A DNA stretch of 64,000 nt from an uncultured Bacteroidales bacterium (lineage in GTDB: Bacteria > Bacteroidota > Bacteroidia > Bacteroidales > Paludibacteraceae). Each line of letters opens with the position of its first letter. The stretch's first letter is position 1. Both the position numbers and the translations under genes were made by a program. Below are positions 34,884 through 44,800 of the stretch, one piece after another. The stretch covers positions 1 through 64,000 of the forward strand of contig CACZFM010000008.1 of assembly GCA_902780495.1 (NCBI GenBank), given 5' to 3'. The notes beneath the pieces were generated by a model that ran no database searches, was not told where the DNA came from, and saw only the letters and a program-made list of their open reading frames with translations.

Positions 34884-35936
34884 TCAATTTTTCAGACATT
34901 CCTTTATCACATTCATCCATTCGGCCTTTTCTTTGTCCATTCGTGCCGATTTGGTGGGGCGCATGGTTTGTGTTTTCATGGCAGGTGTATATACATTGCC
35001 GTCCATATCCAAAAACACCTTGAACAAAGCCGTCCATGGGATATGGATGGTTTCATTCCGTTCGTAGGTTTTGAAGGCTTTGTTGATTAGTCCGTGGTTG
35101 TAAAGATACTCAAAGAGCGCCACCATCATTCGCCCGAAATCGATGCGGTCGTTTCTCTGTATGCGCCATGCGCACGGATAATTAGGGTCTCTTGCGATCA
35201 GGCGTTGATACTCTGCGCCAATGATAAAGCGCTCAAACACTGCCCTTGCTTCTGCGGTCTTTTGCGCATCAATGGTTTTGTCGCCGTTCACATATTGGAT
35301 GCGATCCAGAAGTGCCTGATAGGTCTCATGGGTAAAGCATGTCGGCTCCTGCTCAAAACTCTTTTCCGGCAAGGCTCCATTGGATAATGCCTCGCCATTG
35401 AGGTATCGCCGGAAGACATTGCGAATGATGGTCGTGGCTGTTACTCCTACTTTCCGAATGTCCTCCTCCTCGTTAAGAGTAATCCAAAAGAGCCAATAGG
35501 TGTTGTCGTTGGCATTGTCGGTCAGTTTGAAACGATGGGAGAAATCTTTTAGCGGGAATGTGTTGTTGAGAATCTGGCACATTTCCGGCAAAACGATTTC
35601 ACGTTCTCTACGGAACTGCTCAATTTCCTTCGCATGGTCAAAGCCGGATAGGGTAATGCCACGGCATCCGTAGTAAATACCCTCGCTTGGTTTTTTAGTG
35701 TGATATTCGATGAGGAACTCATACATTCGGTGGCCATCGGGACTGCAAAGCGAATCCAACTTATATGCCAAGTGATGGGGAAGAGACACACCGGGTACAG
35801 AGGCGCGCAACTTGTCCCTGTCACCACCTACCAGTTGCAGCATCTTCGATTCGTAAAACAATGAAGCCTCCGCTACATATTTGGCGGCATAATAGTCATT
35901 GGCTTGAGTGGAAAAAGGAATGAGTTTCTTGGGCAT
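34884..35936 (-). CDS. Hypothetical protein
   Basis: A 350-aa protein from the ATG at 35936; the frame opens at 35972, but that lies inside the -7 box. It has no signal peptide and a mixed charged/aromatic composition typical of a soluble globular protein (YYGCRGITLSGFDHAKEIEQF, then KVGVTATTIIRNVFRRYLNG, ends DKEKAEWMNVIKECLKN). The family is not recognised. It has its own promoter (35970-36000), and the UDG-like gene downstream has a separate promoter, so it is not in the same operon. Confidence 0.7.
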   Translation of the reverse strand: MPKKLIPFSTQANDYYAAKYVAEASLFYESKMLQLVGGDRDKLRASVPGVSLPHHLAYKLDSLCSPDGHRMYEFLIEYHTKKPSEGIYYGCRGITLSGFDHAKEIEQFRREREIVLPEMCQILNNTFPLKDFSHRFKLTDNANDNTYWLFWITLNEEEDIRKVGVTATTIIRNVFRRYLNGEALSNGALPEKSFEQEPTCFTHETYQALLDRIQYVNGDKTIDAQKTAEARAVFERFIIGAEYQRLIARDPNYPCAWRIQRNDRIDFGRMMVALFEYLYNHGLINKAFKTYERNETIHIPWTALFKVFLDMDGNVYTPAMKTQTMRPTKSARMDKEKAEWMNVIKECLKN

Positions 35937-35969
35937 GGCTGTAGGATTGCTTAGGTTGAATATCGCCGA

Positions 35970-36000
35970 CAAAGGTACAACAAAAATTGCACATACGCAA
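35970..36000 (-). promoter_or_regulatory. Promoter of the gene at 34884-35936
   Basis: On the minus strand TACCTTTG is at 35977-35970 and TTG at 36000-35998, 23 bases apart. The inner sequence TTTGCGTATGTGCAA is shared with the SDR promoter and the orphan copy near 20634. Confidence 0.75.
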
Positions 36001-36113
36001 ATGTTTCAGTGATTTTTTACCCATTATTATTAAATGTGTCAAATTCGCATATTTTTTTTCTACATGAAAATCAGTGTGTTAGAATTATTTTTTGAAAAAA
36101 GTGTCAAAAATAT

Positions 36114-36144
36114 TTGGTCATGTCAAAAAAAAGCAGTACCTTTG
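36114..36144 (+). promoter_or_regulatory. Promoter of tRNA-Asp
   Basis: TTG at 36114-36116 and TACCTTTG at 36137-36144, 23 bases apart, with TCA and eight A between. The tRNA starts 30 bases after the -7 box. Confidence 0.8.
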
Positions 36145-36173
36145 CACCCGCTTTTGAAAAAAGCACACTATCC

Positions 36174-36247
36174 GGTGCGGTAGTTCAGTTGGTTAGAATA
36201 CCGGCCTGTCACGCCGTAGGTCGCGAGTTCGAGTCTCGTCCGCACCG
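36174..36247 (+). tRNA. tRNA-Asp (GTC)
   Basis: A 74-base cloverleaf with acceptor GGTGCGG pairing CCGCACC, discriminator G, anticodon loop CTGTCAC (anticodon GTC), and T-loop GTTCGAGTC. The 3' CCA is not encoded (GCAAAA follows). A terminator follows directly. Confidence 0.95.
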
Positions 36248-36248
36248 C

Positions 36249-36277
36249 AAAAAGACATCCTCATGGATGTCTTTTTT
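36249..36277 (+). terminator. Rho-independent terminator after tRNA-Asp
   Basis: AAAAAGACATCC (36249-36260), loop TCAT, GGATGTCTTTTT (36265-36276) with a run of six T. It is a strong and symmetric stem-loop. Confidence 0.9.
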
Positions 36278-36305
36278 GTGCGCAGGACTTATCTCTGCGA
36301 GTCCT

Positions 36306-36651
36306 CTAATGTTTCTCCTCACCTCTTTGTAATGCGGCACGACCGAGATTGGTCATCAGACCGCGTTGTTGCACAGCGTTGTTTATTCAGGTCGGTCCAA
36401 TGGCTGCGTTTTTGTCTAGGCGACAACCGCTGCGCCAGCCGACCGTCACCCAGACGCTTGAGGGTAGAGTCTATCCATCCGAAACATAGTGCCTCTTCAA
36501 CCATATCAAGGTAGGGGAGGCACACGCCTTCCGGCTTTTTCTTGCCGCGGTACATCGCAATCCAGCAGAACTTTTGGTTGGCAGCATGTTGCTCGAACCA
36601 CTCCCGCAGCTGTGCCCGTTCGTTATATTCCAACAAATCAACTATTTCCAT
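36306..36651 (-). pseudogene. YdeI-like gene with frameshift
   Basis: The frame from the ATG at 36651 reads EWFEQHAANQKFCWIAMYRGKKK and EEALCFGWIDSTLKRL, then SPRQKRSHWTDLNKQR, matching the YdeI/OmpD-associated protein family. After NKQR the zero frame degenerates and stops at 36319. The -1/+1 frame instead gives QQRGLMTNLGRAALQRGEEKH, the normal continuation, then stops at 36306. An extra base near CGCTGTGCAAC (about 36386-36396) explains this. The total (about 115 aa) is shorter than the usual about 190. An IS21-type end lies 180 bases upstream and may have disturbed the locus. Confidence 0.65.
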
Positions 36652-36689
36652 TTTTTTCTCTTGTTATCGTCAGGCTCGTCTCATATTAA

Positions 36690-36745
36690 TAACCTATTAA
36701 TAACCTAATAATAACTCAATAATCACCCAATAATAACCTAATATA
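36690..36745 (-). repeat. Dispersed 11-bp-phased repeat element, copy B
   Basis: CC dinucleotides, or a CT variant, occur at 36693, 36704, 36715, 36726 and 36737: five positions exactly 11 bases apart, in AATAACCTAAT-like units (reverse complement of copy A). The 25-base flank of copies A and C is not preserved; only a TCGTCTCAT fragment is seen beside it. It lies between the ydeI-like gene and the IS21 end. Confidence 0.8.
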
Positions 36746-36831
36746 CTACACTACACTAAATATAAGGGAAGGGATACGACAATTTTTCGATATACGCAAA
36801 TGTTTCTTAGGGGAATTATATAGGAGTTAGC

Positions 36832-36875
36832 TGTAATTAACAATTGAAAAGTGCGCCAGATACTAATTGAAAAGT
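36832..36875 (-). repeat. Terminal repeats of an IS21-type element
   Basis: AATTGAAAAGT is repeated at 36842-36852 and 36865-36875, 23 bases apart, next to GTGCGCCAGATACT. The position, 85 bases past the istB-like stop, and the TG at 36832 fit the right end of an IS21-family element, whose ends carry multiple short repeats. The left end is missing here. Confidence 0.5.
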
Positions 36876-36897
36876 ATCCCACTTAGAGAATCGGTTG

Positions 36898-36928
36898 CAA
36901 AGGTAGTAATTCATTGTTAAACTTCCAA
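36898..36928 (-). promoter_or_regulatory. Outward-reading promoter within the IS remnant
   Basis: On the minus strand TACCTTTG is at 36905-36898 and TTG at 36928-36926, 23 bases apart. It points out of the IS end, through repeat copy B, toward the ydeI-like gene 245 bases away. Confidence 0.6.
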
Positions 36929-36958
36929 ATATTTTTGCAATTATTTTGCATTTTTGTT

Positions 36959-37198
36959 TCAATTTAGCATGTTTTGGGTCTCTTTAAGGCGGTAAGAGAC
37001 ACCTGTCATGTTAATTAAGTGTGCCCGGTGCGTGAGCCGATCGACGAGTGCAGTGACAAGGATTTTGTCTTCAATCACCTCACTCCAACGATTGAAAGCG
37101 AGGTTCGTAGTGATGATGGTTGCTTTCTTTCCTGTGCGGATGTAATGCGAAACAACACGCTTTATTGATTTAAGAGAGTGTGCCAATTGGTTTGACAC
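36959..37198 (-). pseudogene. C-terminal fragment of an IstB-like ATPase (IS21 family remnant)
   Basis: The 79-codon frame contains ATIITTNLAFNRWSEVIEDKILVTALVDRLTHRAHLI and MTGVSYRLKETQ, the well-known C-terminal region of IstB helper ATPases of IS21 elements. The N-terminal P-loop half and the transposase istA are missing. Its start, a GTG, joins unrelated sequence about 30 bases after the barrel-protein gene stop. The element is therefore inactive. Confidence 0.85.
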
Positions 37199-37226
37199 AC
37201 CCTCTTCGGGAAAGAAAAGATAGTTG

Positions 37227-38858
37227 TTATCTTTGAATCCAAGCGGAGTCTTTGCGAATGCGGTTGAAGTGGTATGCCAGTTTCAAACCTACATCGAAAT
37301 AACCAAGTTTTTGGTTGTAAGTATCGGTGGCGGAAAGCACGTTCACAACAGCGGGTTTGTTGGCAGCAGGCAACTCATTGATAGTAACGAGCGAAGCCTT
37401 GTCGGTGTTGTTGGTGTAGAGCGTGTAAACGCTGTAGTTGGCATAAACACCGATACCGAGCGAGTTCTGGCTGGGGAAACGAACTTCGTAACCCAGTTCA
37501 GCACCCAACATGATGTTGATTTTACTTGCGCTCCATTTGCCTTTGCTCTTAGCCTGGTCGTCCGTAACTTGACCTGTAATCTTGGCATTATAAACAGTTA
37601 CATCTTCTTCGGGGAAGTGAGCTATAATGTCAGGACTGGAGATTTTCTGGTCGTAGTGTGCATACACAGGCACCGTGAAACGCGGACCGAAGTTGAAGAA
37701 CAGACCGCAGTCGTGAATCATGCTGAACATAACGGGTACTTCCAGTTGGATTTGACCGTCGTATTCTTTCACTTTGTCTGCTTGGATGGTGTAGTCAATT
37801 TGTCCGTCAGCGGTTCTCTCGGAGAATTGGTCTTTGATGGCGCTTTCGATGTGCGAACGCGAGTAGCCTGCACTGAGGCCTACGAGAATACCATATTGGG
37901 TTCTCCAAGCGTCTTTCTTCCAATAGTGAGCGTATTGGAGGTCAAGCAGAGCATCAAATCCTGTGTGCCATTTACCCATCTTGCCGGCATCGTGCATCAA
38001 GGATGCAAGACCGGCACGGACACCGATGGTAAAGCGGTCGCACTGGGGGATAATCTCAGGATGGTTCTCCGTCTCTTCGGTTACCGCTTCAACGCCCAAA
38101 CTTTCTTTGGCAGGACCGAGTTGTTTTTTCTCTTTTGTCGTTTCTTCCGCAACAACAGGAGCAACTTCCTCTTGTACGGCAGGAGTTTCTTCTTGAACGA
38201 CAGGGGTTTCCTCCACTACTACGACAACGGGTGCGGGAGTAACTTCTTCCTGTACGGCGGGAGTCTCTTCTACTACAACCACGGGAGCAGGAGTAACTTC
38301 TTCCTGTGCGGCAGGAGTTTCTTCCACCACAACCACGGGAGCAGGAGTAACTTCTTCCTGTACGGCAGGTGTTTCTTCCACTACAACCACGGGAGCAGGA
38401 GTAACTTCTTCCTGTGCGGCAGGAGTCTCTTCTACCACAACCACGGGTGCGGGAGTAACTTCTTCCTGTGCGGCAGGGGTTTCTTCCACTACAACAATGG
38501 GAGTTTCTTCTGCCACCTTTTTCTCGTCCTCACGCTTGGCTTCCTGATTCTCTTCTGCCAATTGGGGATGTGTGGATTTGTTCAAAATATCGTCCGGTCC
38601 TACCCAAGAGTAGATGCCGCGAATCAATATACCATTGGGCCACCGTTTGCCACCTACCTGTTGGATGGTATGTTCCACATTATATACCCATGTGGACATG
38701 AGTTCTCCCGTCAAGTAGCGACGATGGTCGCGTTTGATGACGATGGTATCTCCGACACTGAAGTCAGACAACTTTGCCGAGGTGGTCGGCTCTTCCGCCG
38801 ACACACCTACAGCAATTAACGCAACGGCTGCAAATGCAATTTTCAACATGTTTTTCAT
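37227..38858 (-). CDS. Outer-membrane barrel protein with 18-residue tandem repeats
   Basis: A 543-aa protein. The signal peptide (LKIAFAAVALIAVGVSA) precedes a short globular part (about 25-95: SVGDTIVIKRDHRRYLTGELMS and ILIRGIYSWVGPDDILN). Residues about 100-210 are tandem copies of VVVVEETPAAQEEVTPAP and variants. The C-terminal 300 residues are a beta-barrel domain of the outer-membrane protein family (TIGVRAGLASLMHD, then LVGLSAGYSR and GYFDVGLKLAYHFNRI). Five clean 54-bp units lie at 38237-38506. It is the last gene of the large operon, 14 bases after the 2327-aa gene. The Pro/Glu-rich repeats may span the periplasm or contact peptidoglycan; this is inference. Confidence 0.85.
   Translation of the reverse strand: MKNMLKIAFAAVALIAVGVSAEEPTTSAKLSDFSVGDTIVIKRDHRRYLTGELMSTWVYNVEHTIQQVGGKRWPNGILIRGIYSWVGPDDILNKSTHPQLAEENQEAKREDEKKVAEETPIVVVEETPAAQEEVTPAPVVVVEETPAAQEEVTPAPVVVVEETPAVQEEVTPAPVVVVEETPAAQEEVTPAPVVVVEETPAVQEEVTPAPVVVVVEETPVVQEETPAVQEEVAPVVAEETTKEKKQLGPAKESLGVEAVTEETENHPEIIPQCDRFTIGVRAGLASLMHDAGKMGKWHTGFDALLDLQYAHYWKKDAWRTQYGILVGLSAGYSRSHIESAIKDQFSERTADGQIDYTIQADKVKEYDGQIQLEVPVMFSMIHDCGLFFNFGPRFTVPVYAHYDQKISSPDIIAHFPEEDVTVYNAKITGQVTDDQAKSKGKWSASKINIMLGAELGYEVRFPSQNSLGIGVYANYSVYTLYTNNTDKASLVTINELPAANKPAVVNVLSATDTYNQKLGYFDVGLKLAYHFNRIRKDSAWIQR
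38237..38506 (-). repeat. 54-bp tandem repeat coding for an 18-aa unit
   Basis: The phrase GAGTAACTTCTTCCTG recurs at 38237, 38291, 38345, 38399 and 38453, each 54 bases apart. The units differ at few positions and always in frame, so copy number can change without breaking the gene. More degenerate units lie at 38160-38236. Confidence 0.9.
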
Positions 38859-38872
38859 CTTGCTGCCTCCTT

Positions 38873-41800
38873 TTATTTAATGATATAACGTAAAGTTTCT
38901 TTCTTATCACCCGATTCAACACGCATCATGTAGATGCCCGGTGCGCCCTGCGACTTAATCTCAAGGTCAACCAAGCCGGTGGATGTGGTGTTGAAAATCA
39001 GGTTACCCGAACCGTCATAGACGTGGATGGCTGACTCGGCATCCGCATCCAGATTCTCCAGAGTCATCGATTCACCGTTCTTAACCATGTTAGGAACGAG
39101 TCGCAGCGGTGCATGTTCGGACTGCGACCAGTCGATGGTGTTGGTGCGAACCTCGGAATAGCATCCGATGGCGTTCATCATGTAAATCTTAGCGAAGAAC
39201 TTACCCGCCAGCGGTTTGTCAGAGGTGTAATACAAGCCGTGTACACCGGGCAGTTCGGTATCAACAGTACCATCGGTTGTGAACCAACTTACATCCTGGT
39301 CGTTGATAACCAGATCCGGATTGTTGAGCATTTCTCTAATCTTATTTACATGAATCATAAGCAACCACGGTTCGTATTTTCCGACAAGGATATCGTCCAT
39401 CCGGTCTCCTACCGGATCTTCGATTTCGATAGTGCGCTGCAACGAAACACTGTTGTTGCAACGGTCGGTGACAGTGACGCGGAAAGCGACATTGTAGCCA
39501 AGACTACCATCAATAATCTGCGAAGCTGCTCCGAACCGTCCGCCTTTCTCCATCTTCCATGTGATGGCAGATGTGCTGTCCATGTGCAGTCCGTCAGCAT
39601 CTTTGACGAGATAAGCGCGTATGTCGGCTTCTGCATCGGCAGTGTCAAGCGGTGAACCGCAGACAGCTTTCACCTTGTCAATCAGGCTCGCCGGCAGTTT
39701 GTCAGGCAACTTGTAGGTGAAGAACTTATAGGTGTAGATGGAATCTACATATCCGATGGTGTCATTTTCCAGACGGATTTCGGCACGTATGCTGTCTTTC
39801 CAAGCCACATCAGCTGTGATTTCATGATTACCCAGACGCGCTTCAATAACGGTGCCTGCGCAGACGGTGGCCGTGGAGTCAACCGTTAGACGCGGAATGG
39901 CTCTCCACTTCACATTACGCGTGAAGGAAGCACTGTCGCAACCAAATTCAACAGACGGAATGATATACGTGAAGACAGTGTCTTTCCGAATGATATAGGA
40001 CTCACCATCCATCCAGTTGAAGGAATAACCATCGTAGATAGTGGTATCGGAGATGATGTGTTGGTCATCCGGTTTCATGGTGAAGATATGGAGATGGAGC
40101 ACATTTACCACACTATCGCAGAACGCACCGGCAACGGTGTCGCGGTAGGTGCTATCCACATCATAGGTGCCGATAACGCGTCCATCAATTTCCCATTTAT
40201 AAGAAGTGCCTTCGCAAATGGTCGTGTTGGTAATGACACTATCCGGCGTCAGGCAGATATGCTCGACGGTCCAAGTGGAGTCTGCACCTGGGATGATGTC
40301 ACCGCAGGTGGTGCGGACGAAGTAACGCATGGTTACATCGGCTGCGTACAGTCTGACAGGTGCATCAATGTATGCTTCATAATTGTCTTCGCCATTCTTC
40401 ATTTCCCAACCGATGGAATCAACTGCAGCTACGTGGCTGTTGTTGAGTGTCTGTGCATCAAGTTGTCCTTGGATATCGGAAGAGGCCGTCGCAAAGTTAA
40501 TGGCTTCACCCGCCGTGATAGCCGGTACGGTGAAGATGATTTCCGACAGATCAGGGTTTCTGTAGATATGGACATTGTAACTGTAAATGGAATCAACATA
40601 TCCGATGGTGTCATTTTCGAGACGGATTTGCGCGCGAACGCTGTCGGTCCATGCGGTATCGGCTGTGATTTGATGGCTACTTATACGTCCTTCGAATACG
40701 GTTCCTGTGCAAATTGTAGTGTCTACAGGGGCGGCAGTCACACGTTCGATGGCTCTCCACTTCACATTGCGAACGGTGAGTGCGCTATCGCAATCGAATC
40801 CGGCAAATTGGTATGAATAGGAGAAAGTTGTATCTTTCCGAATGATGTAGGACTCGCCGTCCAACCAATCGAAAGTGTAACCATCGTAAACAGTGGTATC
40901 AGGCAGACGTTTGTTGTCGTCAGGATTCTTGGCGAGGACGTGCAAGTCAAGCGTGTAGATGATACTATCGCAGCCATTTACAGCAGGAATAGTGTCATGA
41001 TAAATATCCTGCGCAGTGTACACACCTACGGTTCTTTCGCCAATGATCCAAGTATAACGCGATCTTGGGCAGATGGTGGCTTGTGTTGCGGGCATTATCT
41101 CTGCATCCGGACAAGCACTTTCAACGGTCCAAGTGGAGTCGGCGCTATAAAGGATGTCACCGCAAATGGTGCGGACGAAGAAACGCATGGTTACCTCGGT
41201 GGCATCGGAAGCTACAGGTTGGTCAACGTATGCATCGTATGAGCCGGCAACATTCTTCATTTCCCAACCAATGCTATCCACCAAGGCAACGGTGGCGTCT
41301 TCGCTGCGTTCTTGTGCAAGCATAGCCTGAATGTCAGCAACGGCTGTTGTGAAGTCAATAGTCTGACCGGCAGCGATGGAAGGAACGGTGAACTCTATTT
41401 CCGAGAGGTCGGGTTGCTTCCAAAGTTTGACAGAATAAGCATAGATGGTATCCATTCTACGAACCTGCTCAAGAGAATCTACGACCTCAAATTGGATGGT
41501 GTGGTTGATAACACTGTCTTGTGTCAGCGTGAAGGCATCATTGTCACCAATACCAATCTGTGTGCCAGCGCAGACAGTGTCCGAATAATTGACATCCTTT
41601 GTGACATCTTTCCATGCATCCGGCATTATGATGAGATCACGACCTTCAAGGTCAGTGACTTCACCATTACAATCCGCAGAAAGGATGTAATGCAAGGTGA
41701 TAGGAGTAGAGTGGTCTTTTGCCAGATAGTCGCGATAAACCTCCTCTACGGGGCTATAGTTGCCGTCGTTGTCCAGTGCCTCCCAATTGATGGCTACGAT

Positions 41801-44800
41801 ATCCATAATGGAATCGGTATCAACAGAGCGGAAGTAACGGTTGAGAACAGCGGTAGCCGAGTCGGTGAAGACTTTCATGCCGCGAATTACCAGTGGCAGT
41901 GCTTCCATAGTCCGCAATCTGTCTTCATCCAAGGTGGTGTCCGGTGCGACAATGGGTGTTACGTGCATGTGATGAACGCTGTCGCAGAGGAGCGTTCCTT
42001 TGCGGAACGGCACATGGTCTTCCCAGATGAAGTCGGGGGATATGGCAGAGGAGATCAGGGTGTCTCTGCCGGTGTAAATATCATGGAACATGGTCTCGTC
42101 GCAGACATACTTACGCGGAACGGTGTCATGGAGAACTTCCTCCGGCAGTGCGTCAACAAGTTTAACCCATATATGGGTGTTTTTGTTAGACGAGTAGCGG
42201 ATAAAGAGTCCTGTGGGCCATCCATAGAAGCCAATCAGGTCGCGGTCAATGATACGGGACTTGGTGCTATCAGGTGCAAATTCGTAATACAGCGTGGTCA
42301 GTTTCTGATCCAAGCAGTCGAATGTAAGGTCAGCATCTGCAACGGCAGAGTCGGAGGTAAGGTTGGTGACGTGAAGTTTGATATCCTTGTTGGCAGGAAT
42401 CTTCGTTGAGTCAAGTTCCACCTTGTACCACAAGTGCTGTCCACCCGGATGTACATTACCTTTTTCCCAATCGAAGATAATAGGATTGGAGCAGAGGTCA
42501 CCTTTTGCCAGTGTGATGTCGAAACGGAAGGTGATGTCCTCAGGCGCTGTAACGCGAACGTAAACTACGGAGTCGGATGAAGCGTTGATGGTGCTACGTT
42601 CTACTACACGTGTATAAACCTGATTCGGTGTGAGCGAGAGTCCCTTGGTGGTCATCTTGTAGATAACAGGACAAACCCAACTGATTTCGCCTATCAGGTT
42701 ATTGGTGTTTTCGGACAGGTTCTTGATGGTGAGTAATCCGTCACCAATGGTGTTTTCGCGAATATTGAGGAGGTCCACCTTATACCAAACCTGTGTGCCC
42801 GCCGTCTGATAATAGTCTTGGTTGGGCACAGCAAAGATGGCACTGTCACAAGCTGTAATGACCTCTTCGTATTGCTCTTCCTCCGTAATTTTCACAGCGA
42901 GTTCTACTTGTTGCTTTGTAGTCAGTTCCAGGTAGATATATTCGCTTGAGAAACCACGGAAGAAATCAGAACCGACTTCTTTTTCCTGTCTTGATCCTGC
43001 GCCGTGCGAACGGGTGGCAGACTCAAATGCCGTGCTGTCGCAAGAGGTGTAAACAGATGCGGTTACACGACCAGCGGTGTTATCCGTGTTGGTCAGCGAG
43101 AAGAGTGCGCGCAGATGGGATTCTGCAAACTCTCTGCGTGCAATCTTATACCAAGCCGTAGTACCAGCTTCCTGAAGGAATGCAGTATCTTTCGGCGCGA
43201 TAAGCTGAGCGTGTGCACATTTGTCACCCGTGTTCGGGTCAACAAGGTCAGCACGGAAGAGGAAGTCTCCTTTACCTACGGTTCGGGTAACACGGAACCA
43301 AACGGTGTCGTATTTCTGTATAATAGGATCAATAAGACTGCGCTCAAAGACTTTGCTGATAGTAGCGTTGGCGTTCAGCGCAGTGCTCTTTTGCGTCATT
43401 GCCTCGGTGACAGGGCACTCGTAGGCAACTTCTACCTTGATATTATTGTTTTGTCCGCTGAGGTCTTGGAGTATAGCCTGCGGAGCAAGCGTGGTGCGAT
43501 TGAGGGTGTCGGTGAGCACATAGTACCAAGCAGTGTCGATACGCTGAATCATATCGGTGCCCCATTCGAACGGAATGGCGTTCAAGCAGGCATCAATAGT
43601 GTCGAACTGTTCTGCGGGAACGAGATGTGCTTCGAAATGGATGTCCGTAGTCGTATTGACGCGTATCCACACCGTATCACCAAACGTTTCCAACATGGAG
43701 CGTGTGATTTCTTTGGTACGGGTAATGCCTGCGCCAACATTTACACTTTGGTCTTGTGGAGATTCGCAAGGGCAAGTGGTGGCAAGAGAACCATCCACTT
43801 TGCCATTGTTCCGGCGATCCTTGTTGGTGAGTTGTACCAGAAGATTCATACCTCTGGCCGCTTTGGCTTCGGTGAGGTCAACTCTGTACCAAACGGAACC
43901 GTCTTCAGGCGCTTGGTCATTACCGCTGACCCAGTTGAACGGAATAGCGACACGACAATTACTGCCTTCGTTCTCCTGTTGCATCCGAATCTGTATGGAA
44001 ATAGGTTGATTGGACTCGACACGTACATAAATGTACTCTACATCCGTACGGAAGAGAGGAGCCATGTCGCGTGTGAGCAGTTTTTCATACAGGCCTCCGT
44101 CACCGATGGTGATAGAATGTCTGGAGTTCTCCAAAGTGTCAGGGCAGATATAAGAAAGCTCGCCTTTGACAAGGGCAGAAGCATTCGGATTCTCGTTGCG
44201 GACAGTGATGTAAGGCAGCAACTCCATGTGACGGAGTGTATCTACCTTGACGCGATACCAAACAGCAGTATCCGCTTTCTGACGATTTCCGTATGTCCAA
44301 TCGAAATCGGTAACCTGATTACAGTCGAGGGTAGGATCCTTTCTCTTTGCATCTTCCAGAACCGCCCACATCTTGAGAGATTGGTCAGTGGTGACACCTA
44401 CATAAACGGTGTCGGTTGCTGTTTGACCGAAGAGCGAGTAACTGATTATTTTGTCCACTTGCTTGTGTCCCCCAAGTCGACGTGAGATATCCTGCAAATC
44501 GGTGTATGGGCAACTAAATGCAAGAGCTCCATAAACGGAAGCTGTGGAAGAAGAAAGGTTTTCTACATAGACATGAATATTCTTCACACCTTCTTTAGCC
44601 TCTTTGATGCTGACAGCATACCAAACGGTGCTACCGCCTTGCTGGGTATTGCCTTTTTCCCAATCGAAAAGAACACTGGTTTTACAAGCATCACCTTCGT
44701 GGATATGTTTGAGTCGTCCGGAGAAAGAGATGGCCTGTGTGGTGGTGAAGCGAATATATACATACTCAACGCCTTCTTTAATACCATCCACCATGTTTTT

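Noticed and set aside
38237..38506. CRISPR-like 54-bp spacing
   Set aside because: The array is in frame inside a protein gene and has no unique spacers.
37224..38819. Open frame of 531 codons on the plus strand opposite the barrel-protein gene
   Set aside because: It is antisense to the repeat-rich minus-strand gene; the composition mirrors the tandem repeat (runs of Phe/Asn/Gly-Ser), with no signal, motif or promoter.
43004..44485. Long plus-strand open frame (493 codons) opposite the 2327-aa gene
   Set aside because: Shadow frame of a large gene with biased codon use; no recognisable domain and no promoter.
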